A DNA stretch of 64,000 nt from an uncultured Prevotella sp. (GTDB taxonomy: Bacteria > Bacteroidota > Bacteroidia > Bacteroidales > Bacteroidaceae), in assembly GCA_900315775.1 (NCBI GenBank), contig ONAJ01000015.1:1-64000 (forward strand). Direction: 5' to 3'. The notes under the pieces are model-generated. The model saw nothing but the letters and a program-made list of their open reading frames with translations, made no database searches and was not told where the DNA came from. The position numbers and the translations under genes are program-made. Positions 54,181 through 62,653 of this stretch are shown here, piece by piece. Within the stretch, counting starts at the first letter, position 1. The number at the start of each line of letters is the position of its first letter.

Positions 54181-55428
54181 ATGAAATCACAATTTCTCAT
54201 TGCAGCACCAACAAGTGGCTCGGGCAAGACAACGATTGCACGAGGTTTGATGGCGTTGCTGACGAAGAAAGGATATCAGGTGCAGCCCTTCAAATGTGGT
54301 CCCGACTATATTGACACGAAGTTTCATGAGGCAGTGTGCCATCGTCCGAGTGTCAACCTTGATACATTTATGGCAACGCCAAAACATGTGCGTCAGTTGT
54401 TCACGCACTATGGCGCCGATGCTGATGTCTGCATTGTGGAGGGTATGATGGGTCTTTTCGATGGTTATGACCGTGACAAAGGGGCTACGGCAGAGGTGGC
54501 GAAAGTGCTGGATATCCCTATCATTTTAGTAGTTGATGCCAAGAGTGCTGCCTATTCGATTGCTGCGCTCCTTTCTGGCTTCATCCATTTCAAGGAAGAT
54601 ATTCGCATAGCTGGTGTTATCTTTAACAAGGTGGGCTCACCCAAACACTTCCAAATGCTTCAGCAGGTATGCGACGACCTCGACATCCAGTGTTTCGGCT
54701 ATCTTCCAAAGCATTCGGCCCTTGAACAAGGCTCGCGCTACCTTGGCCTTGATTTCAGCCAAAGTCCAGAGACAATACAGCTATTAGAACTATTAGAGCG
54801 TCATGTCAATTGGGAAGAACTGATAGTAAGCCTTCGTGCACAGAATTCCAATTCCCAGTATATTTTGCCTCACCGTAATATCTCCCACGTTCTTATAGCC
54901 AGGAACGCAGAGAGTTTCTCGTTCCTCTATCAGGAAACCATTGATAGCTTTCAGTACGTTCAGTTCTTCGACCCTGAGTGCGACGTCCCTTCTCTTGATG
55001 GAATTGACTTACTCTATCTGCCTGGCGGCTATCCAGAAAAGCATCTGGACGCACTTGCGGACAATGAAGCCTGTCGCAAGGTCATCAAGGCTTATGCTGA
55101 TAAAGGAGGACAGGTCATAGCTGAATGTGGCGGCATGATGTATCTGTGCCAGAGCATCGTCACCGATAATGGGACATACCCCATGTGCGGCGTGCTACCA
55201 TATAGCATTACAGCCCGCCAGGCTGACCGCAAACTCTCACTGGGCTATCGGCGCTTCATACTTGACGGCAAGGAGTATCGGGGACATGAGTTCCACTACA
55301 CACAGTTTTTAGGAGAAACGCCAGAATCAGTGGCGCAGGTTTTTAATGCCAAAAGTGAGCCAGTTGACACGCCTGTATTCAAATATAACCATGTACTTGC
55401 CAGTTATACCCATTTGTATCAGATATGA
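54181..55428 (+). CDS. cbiA: Cobyrinate a,c-diamide synthase CbiA (CobB), 415 aa
   Basis: Amidates the a and c side chains of cobyrinate using glutamine and ATP. P-loop APTSGSGKTTIARGLMALL (8-26), then VEGMMGLFDGYDRDKGATAE in the synthetase domain; the C-terminal glutaminase domain has the nucleophile in VIAECGGMMYLC and the His in YRGHEFHYTQF. Length is slightly short of the usual 430-460. It overlaps cbiP by 4 bases (ATGA). Confidence 0.93.
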   Translation: MKSQFLIAAPTSGSGKTTIARGLMALLTKKGYQVQPFKCGPDYIDTKFHEAVCHRPSVNLDTFMATPKHVRQLFTHYGADADVCIVEGMMGLFDGYDRDKGATAEVAKVLDIPIILVVDAKSAAYSIAALLSGFIHFKEDIRIAGVIFNKVGSPKHFQMLQQVCDDLDIQCFGYLPKHSALEQGSRYLGLDFSQSPETIQLLELLERHVNWEELIVSLRAQNSNSQYILPHRNISHVLIARNAESFSFLYQETIDSFQYVQFFDPECDVPSLDGIDLLYLPGGYPEKHLDALADNEACRKVIKAYADKGGQVIAECGGMMYLCQSIVTDNGTYPMCGVLPYSITARQADRKLSLGYRRFILDGKEYRGHEFHYTQFLGETPESVAQVFNAKSEPVDTPVFKYNHVLASYTHLYQI

Positions 55429-56867
55429 AACAGTTACATCCGATAATGTTTGCTGGAACCGGTAGCGACGTAGGTAAGAGTATTGTGGCGGCAGCTTTCT
55501 GTCGTATCTTCCGTCAGGATGGTTATAGCCCTGCGCCCTTTAAGGCTCAGAATATGGCACTCAACTCATACGCCACCCCTGAGGGATTTGAGATAGGGCG
55601 TGCACAAGCCGTGCAGGCTGAGGCAGCAGGTATTCCTTGCCACACAGACATGAACCCGTTGCTACTGAAGCCCAGTTCCGACCACATTAGCCAGGTGGTG
55701 CTCAACGGCAAGCCCATCGGCAACAAGGATGCTTATGATTATTGGAAGCCTACCCCTTACCCCTCCCAAAGAGGAGGGGGACTTAATTTTCGAAAAGAAG
55801 TTTGTTCCGCCTTCGACCGTCTGGCAACAAAGTATAATCCCATCGTTATGGAGGGGGCAGGCAGCATTGCGGAGATCAACCTAAAAGACCGCGACCTTGT
55901 CAATATGTCGATGGCAAGACACGCCAATGCCGACGTGATACTGGTTGGTGACATTGACCGCGGTGGTATCTTCGCCTCCATCTACGGTAGCATCATGTTG
56001 CAGACGCCAGAGGATAGAAAGCTCATCAAGGGCATCATCATCAATAAGTTCCGTGGTGACATGCGTCTTTTTGACGAGGGACGCGAAATGTTGGAAGACA
56101 TCTGCGGTGTTCCCGTCCTCGGCGTCATTCCATACTATAAAGACATCTATATTGACGAGGAGGACAGTGTCAGCCTTGAGCAGAAACGGCGCCAATTGGC
56201 CGAGGGCAAGGTGAATGTGGCTGTCGTCCTGTTGCGTCACATCTCAAACTTCACCGATTTCGACACATTGGAGCGCGACACACGGGTAAATCTTTTCTAC
56301 ACCAATAACACAGCTGACATTCAACGTGCCGACATCATTATATTGCCAGGTACAAAGGCAACCCTTGACGACCTCCTCGAACTGCGCCGCAACGGCTGCG
56401 CACAGGCCATTGTCCGCGCCCATCGCGAAGGCAAGACCGTCGTAGGCATCTGTGGTGGTTACCAGATGCTGGGTATCTCAGTCGAAGACCCCAATCACGT
56501 CGAAGGTGACATTACCAGTCTTCCGGGTCTGGGTCTACTACCCATCCATACGACGATGTCTTCCAAAAAGACGACGCAGCAAGTGACTTTCACGTTCAAT
56601 GGACAGGAATGTCAAGGCTACGAGATTCATCAGGGCATCAGCGACACCAATGACCCCATCGTCCAGACAGACCACTGCATAGGTACTTATATTCATGGTT
56701 TTCTCGACAACATCCCTGTTATCAATTTCCTACTCAAGGATAAGGGTGCAACTCCTACGCAAAGCCTTGCCGACTTCAAGGAAGAGCAATACGACAAGTT
56801 GGCTGCCCACGTCCGCAGATATGTCAACATCAACCACATCTATCAAATACTCTCTGACAATGATTAA
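55425..56867 (+). CDS. cbiP: Cobyric acid synthase CbiP (CobQ), 480 aa, with repeat-derived loop
   Basis: Amidates side chains b, d, e and g. N-terminal P-loop GTGSDVGKSIVAAAFCRIF, AQNMALNSYATPEGFEIGRA, VMEGAGSIAEINLKDRDLVN, and C-terminal glutaminase with VVGICGGYQMLG (Cys) and CQGYEIHQGIS (His). Between DYW and FRKEV the sequence KPTPYPSQRGGGLN is encoded by a pyrimidine/purine palindrome (about 55,747-55,786, CCCCTTACCCCTCCC..GAGGAGGGGG) that looks like the intergenic palindromic repeat at about 688-752 and lengthens a surface loop by about 8 residues. The frame is intact. Confidence 0.93.
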   Translation: MKQLHPIMFAGTGSDVGKSIVAAAFCRIFRQDGYSPAPFKAQNMALNSYATPEGFEIGRAQAVQAEAAGIPCHTDMNPLLLKPSSDHISQVVLNGKPIGNKDAYDYWKPTPYPSQRGGGLNFRKEVCSAFDRLATKYNPIVMEGAGSIAEINLKDRDLVNMSMARHANADVILVGDIDRGGIFASIYGSIMLQTPEDRKLIKGIIINKFRGDMRLFDEGREMLEDICGVPVLGVIPYYKDIYIDEEDSVSLEQKRRQLAEGKVNVAVVLLRHISNFTDFDTLERDTRVNLFYTNNTADIQRADIIILPGTKATLDDLLELRRNGCAQAIVRAHREGKTVVGICGGYQMLGISVEDPNHVEGDITSLPGLGLLPIHTTMSSKKTTQQVTFTFNGQECQGYEIHQGISDTNDPIVQTDHCIGTYIHGFLDNIPVINFLLKDKGATPTQSLADFKEEQYDKLAAHVRRYVNINHIYQILSDND

Positions 56868-57840
56868 AGGGCACGGTGACGACGCATACAAATACGAGGG
56901 CATTAAGAGTGATTTCTCTTCCAATATCTGCCCGCATGGTTCCCATCAGCAACTGATGGACTACTTGGCGTCAATCCACGGTTTAGCCGATCATTATCCC
57001 GAACCAGAAGCATGGTCACTAGAGAAGATGATAGCCGAACGCTATAAAATAGATCCGCAACAAGTTATCGTAACTAGTGGTGCTACTGAGGCCATTTATC
57101 TGATTGCACAGACTTTCTGCATGCATCCCGTCATTCCTACCCCAACATTCAGCGAGTACGAAGATGCCTGCAATATGTTTTCTCCTCGCACCTCGCACCT
57201 CGCACCTCGTCCATCTATTCTCTGGCTCTGCAATCCCAACAATCCTACTGGTGAGGTCTATGACCAACCATACATCGATCGTATGATGGCAGAACACGAT
57301 TTGGTGGTGCTCGACCTCAGCTACGAGAACTATACCGATGCACATATCATTAATCCGCGTTGGGGATGTCGCACACCTTATTCTATCCAAATTCACTCCA
57401 TGACGAAAAGCTATGCTGTGCCTGGACTCCGATTAGGATATATCACGGCTCATGAGAGTCTTACAGCACAAATCCGTAAGAACCTGCGTCCTTGGAGTGT
57501 ATCGGCATTCGCATTAGAGGCAGGGAAGTTCCTCCTTGAACACGATGAGCTCCTCTGTAAGCCAGACCTTCACGAGGCGCAGCGACTTGCAAAAGAACTG
57601 GAACAGATATGGGGTGTTATAGTAACGCCTTCTCAGACGAACTTTATGACATGTAGGTTGGTACATCATACCGCCGCCGAACTGAAAGAATACCTTGCTC
57701 ATAATCACGGCATACTCATCCGCGACGCCTCGAATTTCCGCGGTCTCACTCCCCAGCACTTCCGCGTTGCCGCCCAATCGCCAGCCGAGAACGATGCCCT
57801 CGTGGCTGCCATAAAAAACTTTATAGAAATAAAAAGATGA
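56860..57840 (+). CDS. cobD: Threonine-phosphate decarboxylase-like CobD/CobC, 326 aa, with repeat segment
   Basis: PLP enzyme producing aminopropanol phosphate for the nucleotide loop. MIKGHGDDAYKYEGIKSDFS, SSNICPHG, VTSGATEAIYLIAQ, LCNPNNPTGEVYD, VVLDLSYENYTD and the PLP Lys in SMTKSYAVPGLRLGY. Residues about 108-118 (SPRTSHLAPRPS) are encoded by three copies of the 7-base unit CACCTCG at 57,183-57,210, in frame, replacing the usual variable segment before LCNPNNPTG. Start at ATG 56,860, overlapping the cbiP stop by 8 bases; upstream ATGs in this frame lie inside cbiP. Confidence 0.88.
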   Translation: MIKGHGDDAYKYEGIKSDFSSNICPHGSHQQLMDYLASIHGLADHYPEPEAWSLEKMIAERYKIDPQQVIVTSGATEAIYLIAQTFCMHPVIPTPTFSEYEDACNMFSPRTSHLAPRPSILWLCNPNNPTGEVYDQPYIDRMMAEHDLVVLDLSYENYTDAHIINPRWGCRTPYSIQIHSMTKSYAVPGLRLGYITAHESLTAQIRKNLRPWSVSAFALEAGKFLLEHDELLCKPDLHEAQRLAKELEQIWGVIVTPSQTNFMTCRLVHHTAAELKEYLAHNHGILIRDASNFRGLTPQHFRVAAQSPAENDALVAAIKNFIEIKR

Positions 57841-58763
57841 ATAGTTCTCTATTGTCCTTGGTCTTAGGATGGATGCTCGACCTGTTGTTAGGCGACCCTG
57901 TCCGCCTGCCACATCCCATCGTGTGGTTTGGGAAGATAATTTCCTTTGGTGAACATCGGCTTAACAAGGGCAGTCATCGTATTATCAAAGGCTCTGTGAT
58001 GGCCGTTTCTCTCATCGCCGCCGTCTTTTGCGCCACATGGCTTCTGCGTTTTACGATCTTTCAACTCCCGACGTATGGGACTGTGCTTGCGATGATTTTT
58101 GATGTTATTATCATTTTTTACTGCCTCGCTGGCACGACACTCATTCGCGAAGTGCGACAAGTATTTCTCGCCCTCGATCGCTCTTTGGAAGAAGGCAGGA
58201 CACAGGTGGCACGCATCGTAGGTCGCGACACGCATGACCTCTCGGCTCAAGAGGTACGCACCGCTGCTTTGGAGACGCTTGCCGAGAACCTGAGCGATGG
58301 TGTCATCGCTCCCCTATTCTGGTATATGCTTTTGGGCGTGCCTGGCATGCTGGCCTACAAGATGGTAAACACGCTTGACTCAATGATAGGCTACAAGACG
58401 GAACGTTATAAAGATTTCGGCTGCTGGGCGGCACATATCGATGACATAGCCAACTACATCCCAGCTCGCTTAACAGCTTTGCTTATGGTGCTTGCTGCGG
58501 GAAGACCGCAGCTCGTGCGTTTCGTGTGGAAAAATGGTCGCAACCACGCCTCGCCCAACAGCGGCTACCCCGAGGCCGCACTCGCTGGCATCCTCAACTG
58601 CCGTTTCGGAGGTCCTCATTATTACTTTGACCAACTCTTTGACAAACCCTATATAGGAGAGAATGACAGGATGCTGACTACCAACGACATGAAAAAAGCG
58701 ATACGTGTGAACCGTACGGCCGAGGCATGTATGGTGCTGTTGGTGGCATATTTTTTGATTTAA
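57837..58763 (+). CDS. cbiB: Adenosylcobinamide-phosphate synthase CbiB, 308 aa
   Basis: Membrane enzyme joining aminopropanol (phosphate) to cobyric acid. MNSSLLSLVLGWMLDLLLGD and PVRLPHPIVWFGKII are the family N-terminus; four to five hydrophobic segments follow, with AAHIDDIANYIPARLTALLM and GRNHASPNSGYPEAALAGIL as signature loops. ATGA overlap with cobD. Confidence 0.93.
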   Translation: MNSSLLSLVLGWMLDLLLGDPVRLPHPIVWFGKIISFGEHRLNKGSHRIIKGSVMAVSLIAAVFCATWLLRFTIFQLPTYGTVLAMIFDVIIIFYCLAGTTLIREVRQVFLALDRSLEEGRTQVARIVGRDTHDLSAQEVRTAALETLAENLSDGVIAPLFWYMLLGVPGMLAYKMVNTLDSMIGYKTERYKDFGCWAAHIDDIANYIPARLTALLMVLAAGRPQLVRFVWKNGRNHASPNSGYPEAALAGILNCRFGGPHYYFDQLFDKPYIGENDRMLTTNDMKKAIRVNRTAEACMVLLVAYFLI

Positions 58764-58764
58764 C

Positions 58765-58797
58765 TTGCATAATCACATATTTATTTTGTACTTTTGC
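58765..58797 (+). promoter_or_regulatory. Promoter of btuF-btuC
   Basis: CTTG (58,765-58,768) and TACTTTTG (58,790-58,797) are spaced by 21 bases, 29 bases before the btuF ATG. Confidence 0.6.
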
Positions 58798-58826
58798 AGG
58801 CGAAATTATAAATAATTAGCAAGAAA

Positions 58827-59939
58827 ATGAAGAAATCTGCCTTTCTACTTTTTATGGCGACCATACTACTCTGTTCCTGCATTGGACGGAGCGGAAAGGC
58901 GCAGGGCGACAGTGAGACAACTGGCGATGGCGACATCGTTCCAATCGAAGTAAAGTATGCAACAGGCTTCACCGTCAGCGACAGCACTGACTGTCGGCTG
59001 GTCAACATTGGCAAGGACCGCTTCGCACTCGTCCGCAACCTTGACACACAGGTACCTGAAGGCTACACGAAGGTACTCGTGCCCATCAGCAGCACCATCT
59101 GCATGACAGCACTACAACTGTCTAACTTCACCATACTCAACGCTCACGACGTGGTGAAGGGCATCACGGGCACGAAGAACCTCTTCAACCGCGACATACT
59201 ACAACGTGTGAACGATGGAAAGATAGTAAAAATAGGTATGGAGGGCGAGTTCGACCCAGAGCTTGTACTTGCCGCTAAACCCGACGTTATTTTTATCTCG
59301 CCCTCGAAACGTGGAGGTTATGATGCTATCAAGCAGACGGGCATCACGCTTGTTCCACACCTCGGTTATCGAGAACTTGACCCATTAGGACAAGCAGAGT
59401 GGATTAAATTAGTGGGTATGTTCATCGGGAAGGAGAAGGAGGCAAATGAACTATTCAATGGTATAGAACAGCGTTATAACAACCTGAAAGAAAAGGTGGC
59501 TGGGTGTGAGTCCTTTCCCACTGTCTTTTCCGGCGAGATGCACTACGGCAACTGGCACGCTGTGGGTGGCAAGAACTATCTGGCACAAATTTTCCGCGAT
59601 GCTGGAGCCGTCTATGTCATTGACGATGATGAGACAGCGGGTGAAGACCTGGAATTTGAGAAGATGTACGACTTGGCTGCAAATGCTGACTACTGGCGTA
59701 TCCTGAACAGTTTTCAAGGTGATTTCAGCTACGACGCCCTTAAAGCTTCCGAGCCGCGCAACGCACTCTTCAAGGCCTTCAAGGACAAGAAGGTTATCTA
59801 CTGTAACATGAAGAAGCAGCCCTACTATGAGATAATGCCAGTAGAGCCCGACATCCTGCTCAAGGACTTAGTCGCCATCTTCCACCCCGAAATGGTTGAA
59901 GCCAATTATCAGCCGAAGTATTACCGATTGTTGAAGTGA
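58827..59939 (+). CDS. btuF: BtuF-like substrate-binding lipoprotein, 370 aa
   Basis: MKKSAFLLFMATILLCSC is a lipoprotein signal (Cys18). It has the cluster A-II periplasmic binding fold used for vitamin B12, heme and siderophores: GFTVSDSTDCRLVNIGKDRF, GKIVKIGMEGEFDPELVLAA, KPDVIFISPSKRGGYDAIKQ, YNLKEK-type long helix and a second lobe. Location in the cobalamin operon points to corrinoid. Coupled with btuC by a GTGA overlap. Confidence 0.85.
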   Translation: MKKSAFLLFMATILLCSCIGRSGKAQGDSETTGDGDIVPIEVKYATGFTVSDSTDCRLVNIGKDRFALVRNLDTQVPEGYTKVLVPISSTICMTALQLSNFTILNAHDVVKGITGTKNLFNRDILQRVNDGKIVKIGMEGEFDPELVLAAKPDVIFISPSKRGGYDAIKQTGITLVPHLGYRELDPLGQAEWIKLVGMFIGKEKEANELFNGIEQRYNNLKEKVAGCESFPTVFSGEMHYGNWHAVGGKNYLAQIFRDAGAVYVIDDDETAGEDLEFEKMYDLAANADYWRILNSFQGDFSYDALKASEPRNALFKAFKDKKVIYCNMKKQPYYEIMPVEPDILLKDLVAIFHPEMVEANYQPKYYRLLK

Positions 59940-60961
59940 GAGCAACTATATTCCTTGTACTGTTGGTGTGCATCGCTGTACTGCTGGTGGTAAACTTGCT
60001 ACTCGGTACAGTGGATATTCCTATGTTGGAAGTGTGCCGCATACTTTGCGGTGCCGATGACAACGAGATTTTCACCAACATCATCTATCAGGCACGTTTG
60101 CCGCAGGCTCTTACCGCCATCTTTGCCGGTGCCGGACTCGCCGTCAGCGGCTTGCAGATGCAGACCGTGTTTCGCAATCCGCTGGCAGGACCTTCGGTAT
60201 TGGGCATCAGCAACGGTGCCGCTCTGGGAGTAGCCTTTGTAGTATTGCTGTCAGGACGTATCGGTGGTATGGCATTAAGTCGTCTCGGTTATCTTGGAGA
60301 TGCCGCCATCAGCATAGCAGCCATTGTTGGTGCCTTAGCCGTGCTATCGCTCATTCTCTGGGTGTCGCAGCGGGTGAAGGGTAACGTCACGCTGCTCATC
60401 ATCGGTGTAATGATTGGCTACTTGGCGACGGCCATCATCGGTGTGCTGAAGTATTTATCGCCTGAAGAAGACGTGAAGACTTTCGTGGTATGGGGTCTCG
60501 GCTCATTCTCGCGTGTCTCGGGCGACAACATGATGCTTTTCGTAGAACTAATGTGCGTGCTGCTGCCCTTAGCATGCCTTATGGTGAAGCCTATGAACCT
60601 TATGCTATTAGGTGACCGCTATGCTGCCAATCTTGGTTTGAATATCCGCCGTACCCGAATGATGATTATCATATCCAGCGGCATACTCGTTGCCATCGTC
60701 ACAGCCTTTTGCGGCCCAATTATGTTCATCGGTCTTGCCGTTCCCCATCTCGCTCGTACACTTTTCCGCAGTAGCGACCACCGCATCCTCATGCCTGCCA
60801 CAGCCCTATGTGGAGCTACTCTTGCGCTACTGTGCAACCTCATCGCTCGCATGCCGGGTTTCGAGGGCGCCCTACCTATCAACAGCGTTACGGCTCTCGT
60901 TGGAGCTCCAATCATCGTCGCCGTCCTCTTCCGCAGGAGAAGGGATGAAATCGGAGAATAA
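59936..60961 (+). CDS. btuC: FecCD/BtuC-type ABC permease, GTG start, 341 aa
   Basis: Start is GTG 59,936, overlapping the btuF stop. About ten membrane segments; family motifs: RLPQALTAIFAGAGLAVSGL, QTVFRNPLAGPSVLGISNGA, GDRYAANLGLNIRRTR, FCGPIMFIGLAVPHLARTLF and the terminal ITALVGAPIIVAVL-like helix. The ATPase gene (btuD) that normally follows is not here; instead the last 90 bases overlap the convergent cbiJ-cbiD gene. Confidence 0.92.
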   Translation: MRATIFLVLLVCIAVLLVVNLLLGTVDIPMLEVCRILCGADDNEIFTNIIYQARLPQALTAIFAGAGLAVSGLQMQTVFRNPLAGPSVLGISNGAALGVAFVVLLSGRIGGMALSRLGYLGDAAISIAAIVGALAVLSLILWVSQRVKGNVTLLIIGVMIGYLATAIIGVLKYLSPEEDVKTFVVWGLGSFSRVSGDNMMLFVELMCVLLPLACLMVKPMNLMLLGDRYAANLGLNIRRTRMMIIISSGILVAIVTAFCGPIMFIGLAVPHLARTLFRSSDHRILMPATALCGATLALLCNLIARMPGFEGALPINSVTALVGAPIIVAVLFRRRRDEIGE

Positions 60962-62653
60962 GCATCCGTTGTCGTCAATCAAAAAAATCAATAGTTCACC
61001 ATTAGGCAGCAATGGGGCACAATGCTCATAACAATGTCTAATGACGGTGCGCGCAAATACTTTTTTTCCGTCCTCTGCAATACGTTCCCATAGTTCTCGC
61101 GCCAGCGTCATGTCGTTGATGTCGATATTGATGCCCGACTCGTTCAACATCTGTTGAATAAACACCTTGTCCATAACCGTCTTCCTGCTATGTGTGTCCA
61201 AATGACCTGCCGCCAACTTCACCGCTTTGCCGAGCATCACACCAAGCGTCACGTGCTTGAAACCAAGATGGTTAGCCATCGTTAGTGTGTCACCAATATA
61301 GTTGCCATACTGCACAAACGCCTGTTGGGGCAGTTCAGGATACATAGCCTTGACGAATCGTTCGCTCTTAGCACCGCTGTTGATGACAACGCGATCTGTG
61401 CCGCTGGCTTTAGCCACCTCCATGCATTTGCGAATACTCTCAATGAATGCTTCTTCACTAAAGGGCTTCACAATGCCAGAGACACCAATGATGCTAATAC
61501 CGCCACTGATGCCGAGACGCGGGTTGAAGGTCCTACGCGCTATTGCCTCACCTTGTGGAACGCTGATGGTAATGCGCACATTTTCCTTAATATTCTCCCT
61601 CATCATTTGTCTTGGAGCCTTGTTGATGGCAGCCTCACCGACAGGGTAGTCAAAACCCGGCAGGGTGAAGTGGCCCACTCCTACCCCGCCACATATCTCA
61701 AATTGAGACGCTTTCTCAACCTTAGCCCTCACTTCAACACCATCGGTCACATCGGGATCGTCGCCAGCCTCCTTGATGACAAAAGCATCGTCCTCCCCAT
61801 ACTGCACCCCCACCAGGATGGTTTCACCATTAGGCAACTTTACTGGTACCTCGTTGGGCGTTTCTCCCGTCAACAGTCGTTTCGTTGCAGCAATAGCTGC
61901 CGCTGTGGCACAGGTGCCAGTCGTCAGTCCGCTGTGTAGAGGAAAAAACTCCGGCAATAGTTTCTCTACCATCCTCCGCAAGCCATGATCACCGTCCACC
62001 TTATGAAAGGTAGAAGGTGTTTCGGGACGTTTGATGGAGTATATCTTCATGCCCCGTTGACGTGCTTCGGTAACCTTCTGCACAAAGCCGCCACTGAGTC
62101 CGCTCTCCTTCAGCAGGATGGCGTCGGCATCTGGCGTCGCCGGATAGAAGCACAATTGTTCGTCGCTGGCTCCCTGCTGATGCGCCAGCGCGATGCTGCT
62201 CTCGCGGTTCAGTATGCGATAGATTACTTTGACCCCTCTCGACTCCAGCCACTTCAGGCGACTGATGCTCTGCACGCCCGTAGTAGCCAACAGAGTGTTT
62301 ATGTCCGTAGGCACCTGTCCATAGTCATCTATCCAGATGATGTCTGGATCACGTAGAGGATAGATACGCTCGTAGCGAATGACGGGAATCGTGAGTATTG
62401 AGGCTACTGAGGCTATCGTCTGGTGTAGTTGACTGGCAAAGGGATGTGCAGCATCTACAATGAGACGGATATCGTGCTCGCTGACGAAGGTTGTCATCGC
62501 CTCAGCATCCATAGCACCATCAACACGCACGCCGTGATGAAGCGTCAATTGCTGCTCACCCGTCTTCGTGCTATAATAATAGGTGTTGCCTGCCTCTTCG
62601 AGCACCTGCGTCGCTTGGCGTCCTTCCGTAGTTCCTCCGAATACCAGTATCAT
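60872..62653 (-). CDS. CbiJ-CbiD fusion: precorrin-6A reductase plus cobalt-precorrin-5B C1-methyltransferase, 593 aa
   Basis: Residues 1 to about 230 are CbiJ/CobK: MILVFGGTTEGRQATQVLEE, IVDAAHPFASQLHQTI, and the C-terminal reductase fold to YSIKRPETP. From about 238, HSGLTTGTCATAAAIAATKR, VVINSGAKSERFVKAMYPEL, GNYIGDTLTMANHLGFKHVT and GKAVKLAAGHLDTHS are CbiD. The C-terminal 35 residues (DDNGCLFSDF..VDR) are polar, and the segment overlaps btuC on the opposite strand. The start overlaps the upstream cbiG-cbiF gene by 4 bases. Confidence 0.92.
   Translation of the reverse strand: MILVFGGTTEGRQATQVLEEAGNTYYYSTKTGEQQLTLHHGVRVDGAMDAEAMTTFVSEHDIRLIVDAAHPFASQLHQTIASVASILTIPVIRYERIYPLRDPDIIWIDDYGQVPTDINTLLATTGVQSISRLKWLESRGVKVIYRILNRESSIALAHQQGASDEQLCFYPATPDADAILLKESGLSGGFVQKVTEARQRGMKIYSIKRPETPSTFHKVDGDHGLRRMVEKLLPEFFPLHSGLTTGTCATAAAIAATKRLLTGETPNEVPVKLPNGETILVGVQYGEDDAFVIKEAGDDPDVTDGVEVRAKVEKASQFEICGGVGVGHFTLPGFDYPVGEAAINKAPRQMMRENIKENVRITISVPQGEAIARRTFNPRLGISGGISIIGVSGIVKPFSEEAFIESIRKCMEVAKASGTDRVVINSGAKSERFVKAMYPELPQQAFVQYGNYIGDTLTMANHLGFKHVTLGVMLGKAVKLAAGHLDTHSRKTVMDKVFIQQMLNESGINIDINDMTLARELWERIAEDGKKVFARTVIRHCYEHCAPLLPNGELLIFLIDDNGCLFSDFIPSPAEEDGDDDWSSNESRNAVDR

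Noticed and set aside
55741-55800. Frameshift or sequencing error in cbiP at the repeat
   Set aside because: The frame is open across the whole palindrome and family motifs resume in the same frame (RKEVCSAFDRL), so it is an in-frame insertion rather than a break.
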